Source: Geosiphon pyriformis (taxonomy: Eukaryota > Glomeromycota > Glomeromycetes > Archaeosporales > Geosiphonaceae). Taken from it: DNA of 64,000 bases. Shown one piece after another: positions 1 to 11,231 of the stretch. A program made the position numbers and the translations under genes. Position 1 is the first letter of the stretch; each line of letters starts with the position of its first letter. Location of the stretch: contig JAAOMT010000135.1 in assembly GCA_016748015.1 (NCBI GenBank), forward strand, positions 365,164-429,163, given 5' to 3'. Under the pieces are notes generated by a model. The model was not told the origin of the DNA. It saw only the letters and a list, made by a program, of their open reading frames with translations, and ran no database searches.

Positions 1-300
1 TGGAGTTTGTTGGATAAAATTGGATCTATTGCTTGATAAGTTATGATTTTTATTACTTGATTGATTCTTTCCCAATATTAAAACTACTGTATATATACAT
101 GTTTGTAGTTCTAAGAGAAAATACTTTCTTTTTGATATTTCAACCTGGTGCTTGCTGCTATCACCAGTTGGTGTTGGCTGCTATTGTGAACTGGTGCTTG
201 CCACTATCGCGAGATGGTGTTTGCTACTATGTTAATCATTACCTTTCTAAGATTATTATTGTGCTATATTATGATTGAATAGTTTGTATTATTTTTATGA
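1..300. other. unassigned left-edge sequence
   Basis: No recognisable coding domain. The pol sequence of element A becomes recognisable only from about 318, by similarity to the related element F. The DNA before it does not resemble the dUTPase region expected there, so it may be another insertion in A whose left end lies outside the window. It contains the 23-bp tandem repeat described separately. A long open frame at 33-278 crosses that repeat and is probably fortuitous. Confidence 0.5.
146..237. repeat. 23-bp minisatellite, four copies
   Basis: Four tandem units start at 146, 169, 192 and 215, each opening with TGGTG and holding a GCTGCTAT-like core. The spacing is exactly 23 bp. The units differ at several positions, so the array is old. 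It is visibly richer in G and C than its surroundings. Confidence 0.85.
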
Positions 301-317
301 TTTTTTTTGCTAAATTC

Positions 318-2039
318 TTAAACCGTAACACCGCACAACAAATTTTTGAGTCCAATAAACAAATCTGCTTGAAACATAATATCTCGATCCCAAATATTTA
401 CATTCCAGAAGGAACAAAGAAAGTCTGAGTTACTTTTTACAATTCTAACAGTTACCCCATAGTTTTATTAAATAACATAGAAATTGGAGTTATTCACAGT
501 AACATCTTTCAACAAGAATTACCCCAGACAGTTCTCAATTTCTCAGAAATCATTGAACATTCACTACCAAAAATCAACCCAAATCCCAATTCTAAAAACT
601 ACCATGTTGTCATAGAAAAACTATCTCAAATCAACATAAGACAACTTGAACTATAACAACAGAGCCAGTTCAAAGAGCTAATTGCAGAATTTGCCAATAT
701 CTTTGCTGAAAACAACAATGACTTAGGAAGAACCGATTTGGTTCAACATCAAATTTATACAGAAGATACCAAACCAAGGTGACAACAAGCCTACCAAGTT
801 GCTCCAGAAAGTCACCAATTTATCCGTGAAGAAGTATAACAGATGCTCAACAATGGGCTTATTCAATCATCAATAAGTTCATGGGCTTCACCTGTGGTCT
901 TAGTTAAAAAGAAAAATGGAAAGATACAATTTTGTGTTGATTATCAACAACTTAACAGTGTCATTATTGGAGATGCCTACCCTCTTTCCCAAATTGATGA
1001 CATGCTAGATGCTCTTGGGAAGTCCAAATACTTTTCAACATTAGATTTAGAGAGTGAATACTGGCAAGTTGCTATGGATCCCAAAGATCACCCCAAAACA
1101 GCATTCACCACTCAAAAAAGAAACTACGAGTTCAACGTAATGCCTTTTAGATTATGCAATACACCAGCAACATTCCAAAGACTCATAGACATTGTTTACA
1201 AAGGCCTCCTTTGGAAATCAGTAGTTGTTTATCTCGATGATACTGATGTTTATTCATTATCTTTTGAATTACACTTAAAATACCTGCACAAAGTTTTTCA
1301 ACGATTATGGAAAGCAGGATTAAAACTGAACATCAAAAAATGCTACTTCGGAAAAATGAGTTTGGCCTTTCTTGGTCACATTGTTAGCAAAGATGGAATT
1401 AAACCAGACTCTGGAAAAATCAGCACTGTCAAAAACTTCAAGACTCCACAAAATACCACAGAATTAAGAGGATTTATTGGATTAGCATCCTATTACTAAA
1501 AATTTATTAAAAGATTCTCAAAAATCATAAAATCTCTCAACCAGCTTACTACTAAAAATGTCAAATACAAATAGACGGAAGAACACCAAAAAGCTTTTGA
1601 AATTCTCAAGGAAAAGCTGACAACAGCTCCAATTCTCACCTACTCAGACTTCAGTAACCAATTTCGACTAGCTACAGATGCTTCTTACACTGTTTTTGGT
1701 GCCATCTTATTATAATTAGATAATAATAGAAATAAGCGAGTAATCGCTTATGCTAGTAGAACATTAAAACCAGCCGAAAAAAACTACCTTGCCACAGAAC
1801 TAGAAACAGCAGCCGTAATTTGGGCCTTACACCACTTCAACCTTTATCTCAGGCCTAAAGAATTTGATATTATCACTGATAATATTGGACTCGAATGGCT
1901 TCAGAACAAAAACACCCAACTGAACACAAAACAAACCCAATGGACAGGATTTTTAGCCAACTACCAATACATTGTACACCACAAACCAGGAAAACTCCAT
2001 ATCAATATTGATTGTTTCTCAAGAATGAGGCAAGATTAG
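318..2039 (+). pseudogene. element A linker, reverse transcriptase and RNase H
   Basis: The frame opens with a linker similar to that of F (QQIFESNKQICLKH) and runs through the RT (about 840-1560) and RNase H (about 1600-2039). The longest open part, 843-1499, encodes 218 residues with VKKKNGKI, FCVDYQQLN, FSTLDLESEYWQV and the catalytic YLDD. RNase H shows ATDASY and YASRTL. Stops interrupt the frame where relatives have Gln, Trp or Arg. The frame ends at a TAG at 2037-2039, shortly before the integrase ATG, which lies in the +1 frame. Confidence 0.88.
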
Positions 2040-2088
2040 AAAACAAAACCAACACTCATTTGAATTAACAGCAACAAAACAACAGATA

Positions 2089-3474
2089 ATGAACCCTGAA
2101 AACTACAACAATCTTAAACAATATCTGGAGACATTAACAATCCCAACAGATTGGTCCCCAGATGAAAAACATTGGTTACAACAACAAGCCAAACAATACT
2201 TCTTACACAAAAATATTATTTATTATCGAAACTTCAGAAACCTAGACAATCTGCTCAGATTAATACAAGAACATGAAAAAGAAACCATTTTATATAACAT
2301 GCACTCAGACTCTTCATTAGCACACCTAAGAAAAGACAGCACCACCCAGAGAACACTAGAATATTACTTTTGGCCTCAAATAAGAAAAGACATTTATGAA
2401 TATGTTAAATCTTGTAATAGTTGTCAAAGAAGAGAAGAAGCTTGCCCTACAAAACTCTTAAACCCAATCAAAGTTGGACAGCCTTTTGACTAAGTTGGTA
2501 TCGATTTAGTCAGACCACTACCTATCACAAACCAAGGAAACCGTTATATTGTAGTAGCTGTAGACTATCTTACCAAATAGCCTAAAGCCAGAGCCATTCA
2601 ACGAGCAGATGTGAAATCAGTAGCAAACTTCATCTACAAAGACATCATTTGTAGACATGAATGCCTAATAGAACTTTTATCTGATCAAGGAACACATTTT
2701 GTAAACAATTTAATCCAGGAAATTTGTGGACAATTTAATGTCAAGAAACCATTATCTTTGCTCTACTATCCACAAACAAATAAACTTGTAAAACATTTCA
2801 ACAAAACGTTGTGTGAATCATTAGCCAAAGTCTCAACTGATTTTGAGCAAGAATGGGATCTCTTTATTCTATCAGTGTTATTAGCATATAGAACACTAAA
2901 ACAAGATACCACAAAACACACACCATTTGATTTAACCTACGGAAAGACAGCAATGTTACCAATTAGTTTCATAATGAAAACATATTCAGTACAACCAATT
3001 AATAAAGACAACTTTCAGGAAACACTACAACAAAGAGCCTATACTCTGCTTAGCACATTGGAAGGAAAATGACAAATAGCAGCCACTCATATTTAACACT
3101 CCTAAGCTTAACAAAAAAAATGGCATAACAACAAATTACCTCCAGTTATCAATGAATTTAAAATCGGAAACAAAGTTCTTTTACACAGAACTAAAGCTGA
3201 AAAACAATAAAATGAAAAATTTGAAAATAAATGGGATAGACTATTCTTTATTCATGAAGTTCTAAGCAATGGATCATATAAGCTAAGACTTGATGACAAA
3301 ATCCTAGCAAAAGTTGCACATAGAAATCGTTTAAAACACTATAATTCCAGACACAATCCTGAACCATTAATTCCACAAATTGGTACACATTCTTCTTTAA
3401 TCAATCCCGAAGATATTCCCTGAAATTTAGAATTAATAGTTGTTATTGAACAACCTCCCAACTTGAACACTTAA
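2089..3474 (+). pseudogene. element A integrase
   Basis: An ATG at 2089 opens a protein starting MNPENYNN, in a different frame from RNase H. The zinc-binding HHCC domain is present (H-x3-H area near NMHSDSSLAHL, then CNSCQRRE). The catalytic core is recognisable: first Asp in VGIDLV at about 2500 just after a TAA, second Asp in LLSDQGTHF, and the Glu position read as LVKHFN (Glu to Lys), which would be inactivating. The C-terminal GPF-type region (KFENKWDRLF, KLRLDDKIL) follows. Stops occur at 2491, about 2578 and about 3070. Confidence 0.85.
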
Positions 3475-3644
3475 CTTAAATTTATTATTATAGTTATCTT
3501 CTTATAATTTAGAAACAATCTCACAAAAACAAAGCAAAAATAACATAAAAACCCATACACCAAAAAATAATTTCAATCTATTTTCTCACTCAAATTTTTA
3601 TAATAACTATCCATCAAAATATTCAACAAATATCTCAAAAATTA

Positions 3645-4322
3645 ATGCTAGCTTTAAAGACAATACCCAAATTATCTATCACTATTACAGGAAAACATAT
3701 TAATTATACCCAAACAGAAATAGTTGCCAATTTAGCCCCAAATTCACAAAATTATTACCCCTACAAAAAGAACACAAGAAGTTATTCTGGAATTCATCTA
3801 CCAGAACTTTTGAAGCTTGCTTTAAGAGAAAATTTAATGCTCACTCCTATTAGTATTCTACCAAATGCTACTATTCAACAAAAACTTCAACTGTGTCTTA
3901 ATAAAGAAAACCATGACTATACTCCAATATATAGATATTTCTACATTGGAAAAACACTTCATAAATGAAAACAGGAGCTTACAGCAGCAAACCTTACAAA
4001 AAAAGCTATTCAGAAACAACTCCACAATGAATTCAAAACAACAGCTGGACCTACAAACAGTCGCTATAAACTAAAAACTGTTCTTAGACTTTATGACCTA
4101 TTCCACACCTGTAAAAACGTCCTACAAAACCCAATTTTACAACCTTTGAAAATTCAATACATTGGAAAGCTCACAGAACTGAATTTTCAACAATTTTCAG
4201 ACCAAATTTCTTCAATAATTTTGGATTACTATCTGGAAATTACAGACGGTACTTGGACTTCAATGGAGCTCAGTCTTGAGAAGGAGGTTATGTTACCAAA
4301 TGAAATTAGAAATATTGCTTAG
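3645..4322 (+). pseudogene. element A ORF3, unknown function
   Basis: Downstream of the integrase an ATG-initiated frame encodes 107 residues to a stop at 3966-3968; with one frame change the reading continues to 4322 (YKLKTVLRLYDLF, then YIGKLTELNFQQF). It ends 32 bp inside the 3' LTR. Related frames occupy the same place in B, C, D and F. I see no signal peptide, membrane segment or catalytic motif, so it does not look like env. An N-terminal patch (LSITITGKHINYTQ) resembles one in D (VTLTIGKQTTIT). Function unknown. Confidence 0.6.
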
Positions 4323-5261
4323 CATGAAATTACTCTTATAATTCTTATCATTAATTAGCATTTCAAATTATCACTTATTACATTAGCAAAATATCCGAAA
4401 TTATCATTTAATTAATAACCCAATTTGTACATAACACAAATGTAACCTAATTGTGATGATCAATTATGCAATACCCCGAATTATGTAACATTCAAAAAGT
4501 TTGCCGAAATTTGTAGAAATTCACCAAAATAATTGATAGTTCACCGAAATATCTAATAGTTTGCAGAAATAACTTGTAGTTTGCCAAAATGTATTTCTAG
4601 TTCAGCAAAATTAAAGAAAATAGCAAAGTTCAAGTTTATAGAATAGTGTTACGACAAGTTGTATAAAAGAAGAGCTTCTCTCTTTGAGAAAATGTATTTT
4701 ACTTTAGATTTATCACTTAAAACCATTCCTATACACACAAAAAGAAATAAATATCAAATAATTCAAAAAAACCAAATTCTTTAATTATTGCATTTGGAAA
4801 ATTCCCAAAATTCAACTAACGTTTTGAAATTGATTAGCTACTAATTTCAATAAATTGTTAGTGACTTCAGGCCTGAATAGAAAACGTTTCCCTTGATAAA
4901 ATCCTATTTCTTTTACATTTCTTTTATTTTTCTTTTTTTTTCTTATTACAATTATTAAGGTAGCCTACAGACAAGATTCCTGTAGAAGAGTTGACTTTCA
5001 CAGCAAAGTAACTACACATTTTTAGTGAGCTTTCAGACGAGCAATTCTTGGGAAAGAGTTGATGTTTCCTACAACGTAACTACATAAAGTAACTGGCAAG
5101 GAATTGGTCATTCCACTTATAAGCCCAGCAGTTCAAATTATAGGAGATAATTTGAAGATAAATTCAGTTATTGGAGGTTCAACCACATCCAGAAAACGTG
5201 AATTCACAGCAAACAGGCATCAACAACATTTAGGAAAAAAGACCAAAAACCTCTAGTAACA
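4291..5261 (+). repeat. element A 3' LTR (971 bp)
   Basis: It starts TGTTACC directly after a purine tract and ends GTAACA, giving inverted termini. It matches, in reverse, the LTR at 54805-55775, which is also 971 bp. It is followed by acat and then by gag of element B. A six-copy 20-bp array lies in its first third. Confidence 0.85.
4499..4612 (+). repeat. 20-bp tandem array in the LTR of element A
   Basis: Six degenerate units of the type AGTTTGCCGAAAT start near 4501, 4521, 4541, 4561, 4581 and 4602. The 20-bp period is nearly exact. The same array, five clear units, is in the F LTR at 55474-55575. Its position in the presumed U3 suggests repeated regulatory sites, which is inference. 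Confidence 0.75.
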
Positions 5262-5265
5262 ACAT

Positions 5266-6560
5266 CTATTACATCCATAAACAATCCAAGATGTAGTCAT
5301 TCATGTTCAAGATTTTAAATCAGCCAAGCTAAAAGCTAATTATGTTCAAGCCATAAATCTAATAATGAACAGATCATCTAATTTGGATTCTAAATTGAAA
5401 CAATTCAGTAATTCAATCAATCAGAAATTGAAAAAATACTTAGTTAACAATTAAGCAATTTATTAATTTTTACAAAATTGTGAAAATTCAGGAAATTCCA
5501 ACCATATTTAACAACAGTTGTATTTGTTATCATCATCAAATCAACAGTGACAACTAAAAATGCATAATTGCTACCACTATAGTAGACAAAACCATCTAAA
5601 AATAGACTGCTGCTTTAAAGAAAATAATTAACAATCAAGAAACCAATACTGAAATTCTAATTGCAGATTTTAAATTCTGAACTATGCCAGTAATCAATTA
5701 CCAGAATAATACTAATATTAACTACATTATGCTTAAGTGACACAGCCAATTTATCAGCCACAAATTTATCAAATATTAACACTAATGATTTATTAACTGC
5801 TCCAGCCCCAAATTATTTATCAGCCTTAATTAAATCAGAATCAACCTTAGAATCCACCTCAAAATAGAAGTCAAAGACTGAGAACTACTCAGATCTGTCA
5901 AAATTGACAATTAGCAATAATAATACACTAACCAATCCCCAATTTAGCTGCTCAGCAATCTGAATTATGGCAACCAAATTCAAGAACCAACTATGCCCAA
6001 AACTATTTAAGTTTCTTGGTATTTCCAAAAATTGCCATATCCAATCCATTGAAAACCAATCAAGAACAAACTATACCTACCAGCAATATTCTACCAGCTA
6101 CCATCATAAAAGATAAATTGCTTGTTGTAATATTCTCTTTCAAGATTGAAGAACCAGTCCTCACATTTTTATTCAATGGAATTGTCCTTGAGACTAAACT
6201 TATTACAGTCATATATACAAACACCAAAGTAGATAGCCACTTAATCAAATTAATTTTGGATAATGATTCAGTAGACAATATTATTATATAACAACTTATG
6301 GACCAATTAGGTTACTGAGTTGATTACATTGTCAATGCCAGAATTATTACAGCTAATAAAGCCACTAAAACACCCATTGAAGAGATTAATAACTTTCTTT
6401 TTAAAGTCAATAATATTATTGTATTCATCAAAATATTAGTAATAGAAACCATCTAGTACCAAGCTCTAGTTAGTAATAACTGGTTGTTTAAAACCAATGC
6501 CATGCTTGATTGGAATACCCAAGAATTACAACTGAGCCAGAACAGCCAGAACATTTAAGT
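5266..6560 (+). pseudogene. element B gag end and protease
   Basis: The stretch at 5290-5450 matches the gag tail of C (VQDFKSAKLKANYVQAINL; LDSKLKQFSNSINQKLK). A degenerate zinc knuckle follows near 5570 (CYHYSRQNHLKIDC), with the second Cys replaced by Tyr. The protease frame is open at 6016-6291 and holds LIKLILDNDSVDNII where intact relatives have LDSGSAGSII, so the catalytic DSG is destroyed. Stops are frequent. Confidence 0.75.
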
Positions 6561-7375
6561 ACCAGCCATTTGTGAATATTTCAAGACTATTACTGATAAG
6601 CAGCCACTAATTGAATTAAAAAAAGAAAAAAAAACCTACCTAAAAAGCATATCAAGTATTATGGGTTAAAAAAGAACATAATAAGCTACTGCCAATTCTA
6701 TCATGAGACAACAAAAGAAAAAAAAAAGAAAAAAACAAACCATAAACCACTACTAATACCAATAAAACTACTGACAATTGGTACACATCATACTTAGTAG
6801 ACATGAGGAAAGAACCACTTTACATTTCTTTTAGATATATTAACTGCAAAAAAAAGTTGTTATCTATAAGAGCTTGGGTAGTGTCAAATAAAAACTACTG
6901 GATGTGTACCTGGTATTATTGCAAACCATACCACTAAGAACGTTTTGGTTATCCAAAATAACAAGAAAAATAGAACAATAAATTATGTCTTGCTTGTGAA
7001 AAGATGCTGCTTGATAAAAGAATGTGAAATAACATTTCTGGTCAAGGAGAAACATGTGATGCATCATGTTAATACATGATCTTTATTAACAATTGAATAA
7101 GCTAAAAAACACTTTTTAATGCCACATAGAACCAAGCACTCTCATATTTAGACAGTTATCTACATAATAAAAACAAAATCTGGCGAATGGCAAGTGCTAA
7201 AATCAAAAATGTTTTGCTTAATAAAATATTAACAATTAAAAACAATTTACCAGAACTGGTTAAAACTGTTCTTATTCCCAACTCAAATGTATTTTTTGAT
7301 ATTTTAAGTAATCCAAAACAATTTCATAAACACTATTAAGACCTAGCATCTATTAGAGAAAAGCAAGAGCAGTGT

Positions 7376-8482
7376 TTGGATCAATTAAATACAAAGCTGT
7401 GTAAATATTGTTTAATTTCCAGTAACTTCAAATATTATAATGATTGTGATCTCATTTACAATCTATTACCATGCATAATTTATTTAATCTCCAAAGAAAA
7501 AAAACCAATCAGCAAGTACACAGTAGAATTGGAATTAAAATTCAACTTAAATTCAGATTCTAACAATAATAACAACAATGATTCTAACTTTGTTTACTAT
7601 GGCAACAATAACAATTCAAACTCCAATTATAATTTCAAATAATATATCATGCTCCCAGATCTGTTAATGAAGCAGGAACTAAAATGATTCAGTAATAATA
7701 AGGAAAGTATTATGCCAAAACATGTACATAATATTAATACAGAGTTTAATCTCAGATATCTAGAAAAAATGGCTATCAAATTAAAATCATATTTGCACAC
7801 TAAAATTGATCTAAAAATAGGACTAAAAATTCTAGCAACAACAATAGTTCAATTAGCATCTAGATCTAATTTAGTGAAGAAGAAAATTAACATCAGAGGA
7901 GGAATAATTAACACAGAATATATAAAAAATATTATTGCAATGCTACAAAACAAATCAGAAAAACCATATATAATTGAACCAAATGAAAAAATAGCACAGA
8001 CAATATTTCTACTTCTAATAAAAATAGCTTAATTAGTGCTAGTAAGAACAAGAAAAGAATTAAGAATCACAGCCAAAGAGAAAAATGGATTCGGATTAAT
8101 GGGTAGAATAGATATACCAGTCAATTTAGCAAAGAAAAAAGCAATTAATAAAAGAGAAATTATCTCCACCCATTAATCAGTTTTCATTCCACCATATGAC
8201 TAGTATATGTTAGTAATAGAAAGAAAAATAAAAGATCAGTCTCAGATTTTTGAAGCAGAACCAACTATTTGTGAATCAGAAAAAATTGGAATTATCAATC
8301 TCTATATACTGGCTAAGAACTGCAAACACATCAAAATTTTTATCTACAATACAACTAAAGACACTATTGAAATACTAAGTGGTACTACCATTGGATATTT
8401 AAGCATTAAAGTTGAGAACCAACCACTAAACACCATTCCAGATTTTTCACAATTATGTGAATATATAGATATTATATTATAA
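7376..8482 (+). pseudogene. element B zinc-ribbon remnant and dUTPase-like domain
   Basis: LCKYCLISSNFKYYNDCDLIYNLLP at 7391-7465 is the decayed form of the CX2C-X8-CX2C motif in C. After Asn-rich low-complexity sequence, 7712-8032 encodes a dUTPase-like stretch: EFNLRYLEK (motif I), ASRSNLVKK (motif II), GGIINTEY (motif III, catalytic Asp replaced by Asn) and NGFGLMGR (motif V) near 8085. The linker to the RT follows in another open piece at 8207-8482. The enzyme would be inactive. Confidence 0.72.
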
Positions 8483-8514
8483 ATAATATACAGACAAAAA
8501 AAATATTATTTGTT

Positions 8515-9900
8515 TCAACCAAAACAATTAAACCAAATAAACTTGGAAAACTTAGATCTATTTTAACATATGTAGCTCAAAATGTTATTTAACAATTTTA
8601 CTAATATTTTTGCCAGTAAAAACAAATTTAGCAGAACTGACATTATCCAGCATTAGATCAAAACTGGAGATGTTATGCCAATTAAACAATAAGCATATAG
8701 AGTACCAACAAGCCATGAAATCATCTAACAAAAAATCAACAGAATATTGAACAATAAGTTAATTCAACTATTAATAAGTCCATGGTTATCACCAGTGGTA
8801 CTGATTTGAAAGAAGAATAGAAAAATCCACTTTTGTATAAATTACAAAAAACTCAACAGTATTATTTGTGGAAACAGTTATTCAACTCCACGAATTCAAG
8901 AATTATTCAATGCATTTAGGAAAAAAAAATGGTTTTTAACATTAGATTTAGACAGTGGTTACTGGCAAGTAGTCATAAATTTAGCTAACAAAAAAAAAAC
9001 AGTGTTTACAACCAGAGAAGAGAACTTTGAATTTGACATTATGCCTTTCAGCTTAATAAATGCTTCAATCACCTTCTAATGGCTAATGAAAATTGTTTAT
9101 ATAAGATTACTATAAAAATCAGTAGTAGTCTACTTAAATAACATTAATGTGTTCTTAAAAACATTTGATGATTATTTTCAATATTTTCAGCAAGTGTTTA
9201 AGAGACTAAGAAGAGCTAAATTAAAATTAAACACAACTAAATACTTCTTTAGTAAAACAAAACTAAAATTTTTAGAACATATTATAAGCAAAGATAACAT
9301 CAAAATAGATCCAAATAAAATTGAGATTGTCAAGAACTTTTTAGTATCAACAAATTTTACAGAATTAAGAGCATTCTTGGGATTTGCTGGATACTATTGC
9401 TGCTTTATTCAAAACTTTTCCAAACTGGCTCAACCACTTCACTAGCTTTAAGCAAAGAATGTAAAATATAAATGGACTGAAATTCAACAAGAAGCTTTTA
9501 ACATCTTGAGAAGAAAGCTTATTTAAGCACCAATACTGATCTATTCAGATTACAGTAAGCCATTTATTATTACTACTAATGCATTAGATCAAGTCTTGAA
9601 AGCAGTATTATCACAAAAAGAACCAGATAGAAAAGAATACCTAATAGCATATACTAGCTAAAGCTTAAGTCTAGCTGAAAAGAACTATAAAACTCCAAGA
9701 TTAAAACATTTGGTTATCTATTGGGCTGTTATCAAATAGAAAAAATATTTGAGTCAAAAGTTTAATGTACTCTATATACTAACCACAAAAAATTGACATT
9801 AATCCAGAAGCAAAAATTTGAAAATGACTGTCATATAAAATAAAAAATAGAACTATTACTATTTAATTATACTATACATTATAAAAAAGAAAAAAAAACG
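8515..9900 (+). pseudogene. element B reverse transcriptase and RNase H
   Basis: RT blocks resembling C are readable through many stops: KIHFCINYKKLN (8825-8860), LTLDLDSGYWQV, FDIMPFSL, then VVVYLNNINVFLKTF, where the catalytic YLDD has become YLNN. The longest open piece, 9149-9445, encodes the RT thumb (KLKFLEHIISKDNIKIDPNK, ELRAFLGFAGYY). RNase H follows with TTNALDQVL, in which the first catalytic Asp is changed to Asn. Confidence 0.75.
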
Positions 9901-10338
9901 AAAATGCTGACAATTTGTCATGAATAAAACAAATCTAAGAATATTTTAATTCAAAAATATAACAAAAAATAAATACACAAAAATATCAACAACTCCAATA
10001 TTATATTAATATTCAACAGTTCAAAAAGAAATTATCTCAAAAAGAACTAAACAACATAAAACAACAATCAAAATATTTTATTACTTATCAAGATATATTA
10101 TACTAAAAGAAGAAAAAATATTTAGATTAACTACTCAAAGTTATCACAGAACCAGAGAAAAAAACAATACTATTCAATATATACTCAGATTTAACAGCAG
10201 AATATTTCTATAAAAAAACAATCATGAAAAAAATCAGAAAAAAATACGATTGGTCATCTATGTATCCAAATATTATCTAATATGTTTAAAATTGTGATGT
10301 TTATCAAATAAGAGAAGGAACAAGATCTAGTAAATCAT

Positions 10339-11211
10339 TGTTACTCATAGAAATATAGAGAATATATATTAGCATAGTTATTAGCCAATCAGAAGTAAAC
10401 ATAGTAAAATGTGGAATTCCAGGATTCTTCTCAAGAATTGCAGGATTTCAGGAATTACAAGATTCTCACAAGGAATCGCAGGATTCCAGAATTTTAGGAT
10501 TCCTCTCAAATGAATTGCAGGATTCCAGAAATCCCAGAATTCCTGTTGTGAAGAATTGAGGAATTAAGGAATTTCAATTATGTATATATAGCAGTAGGAT
10601 TAGAAGCTAAAAAGACAGACCTCTCAGTTTAGATTTTATCTAAACAACTTTCCAAACCACAAATAAATAACTGTTTGTTATCTTAAACTCACTGCCACTA
10701 TCAACACTTCATGTTGATAGTAATTGATACTTAACCATACTGGAACAATAGCTTTTAATCACAGCTATTGATGGAATACTAACTTGCAAATTGCCTTGGC
10801 TTATTTCTTTTCTTTCTTTATTTTCTTTTCTTTTCTTTATTTTTTTGCTTTGATTTTATTGTTGTTTACTAACTCTATTGAAGATTAAAATGTGGGGTAC
10901 TAATGTCAGGATAAATGTGATTGGTAAAAAACCCAGAAATAAGGGTAGAACACTCGATTAAAAATAGCTTACCAAGAGGAATACTAGCCATCAAGCTAAA
11001 AAAGAAATTGACAAAACTGCAGTTTCGGAAAGCTACAAATAAAACTATTACTATTGAATCACTGTTCATTATACAAAGAACTCAACCAAACCTTTTGGAT
11101 ACAAACCTTTCAGACACAAACCTTCAGATCACTATTAACTGCAACTAGATTTGAGCACCAAGTTATGGGTTTTGTTATTTAATCTAACACCAGAAATAGT
11201 TACCTGTAACA
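10339..11211 (+). repeat. element C 5' LTR (873 bp)
   Basis: Starts TGTTAC and ends GTAACA. It aligns along its whole length with the 3' copy; my rough estimate of divergence is 5-6 per cent, mostly transitions. It contains 3.5 units of a 38-39-bp repeat in the presumed U3, a TATA-like stretch (ATATATA near 10583) and a long pyrimidine tract near 10800-10850. Confidence 0.9.
10414..10560 (+). repeat. 38-39-bp array in the LTR of element C
   Basis: A half unit at 10414 is followed by units starting near 10435, 10473 and 10512, each built from GAATTGCAGGATTCCAGAAT-like sequence. The 3' LTR carries the matching array (about 19718-19862), and the LTR fragment G a shorter one (about 62550-62625). 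Confidence 0.75.
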
Positions 11212-11213
11212 TT

Positions 11214-11230
11214 TGGTGCTCCCTGTGAAG
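11214..11230 (+). promoter_or_regulatory. element C primer-binding site
   Basis: TGGTGCTCCCTGTGAAG begins two bases after the 5' LTR. Its complement ends in the tRNA terminus ACCA and would place C at tRNA position 61, as required of real tRNAs. Nearly the same site follows the LTRs of E (51801-51817), D (34444-34460, minus) and H (63510-63526). I could not name the tRNA. Confidence 0.7.
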
Positions 11231-11231
11231 T

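Larger units (their letters stand above)
318..5261 (+). mobile_element. Ty3/Gypsy element A (5' part missing)
   Basis: Order on the plus strand is the end of the gag-pol linker, reverse transcriptase, RNase H, integrase, ORF3, a purine tract (GAGAAGGAGG) and a 971-bp 3' LTR. The 5' half lies outside the window or was lost. Element F (54805-62481, minus strand) is the same family, with an LTR of the same 971-bp length. Downstream of the LTR the sequence becomes gag of element B, so A is inserted in B; only the right duplication (acat, 5262-5265) is visible. Many in-frame stops make it non-autonomous. Confidence 0.85.

Noticed and set aside
33-278. 81-codon open frame at the left edge
   Set aside because: It runs through the 23-bp tandem repeat, has no recognisable domain and shows no support from related copies.
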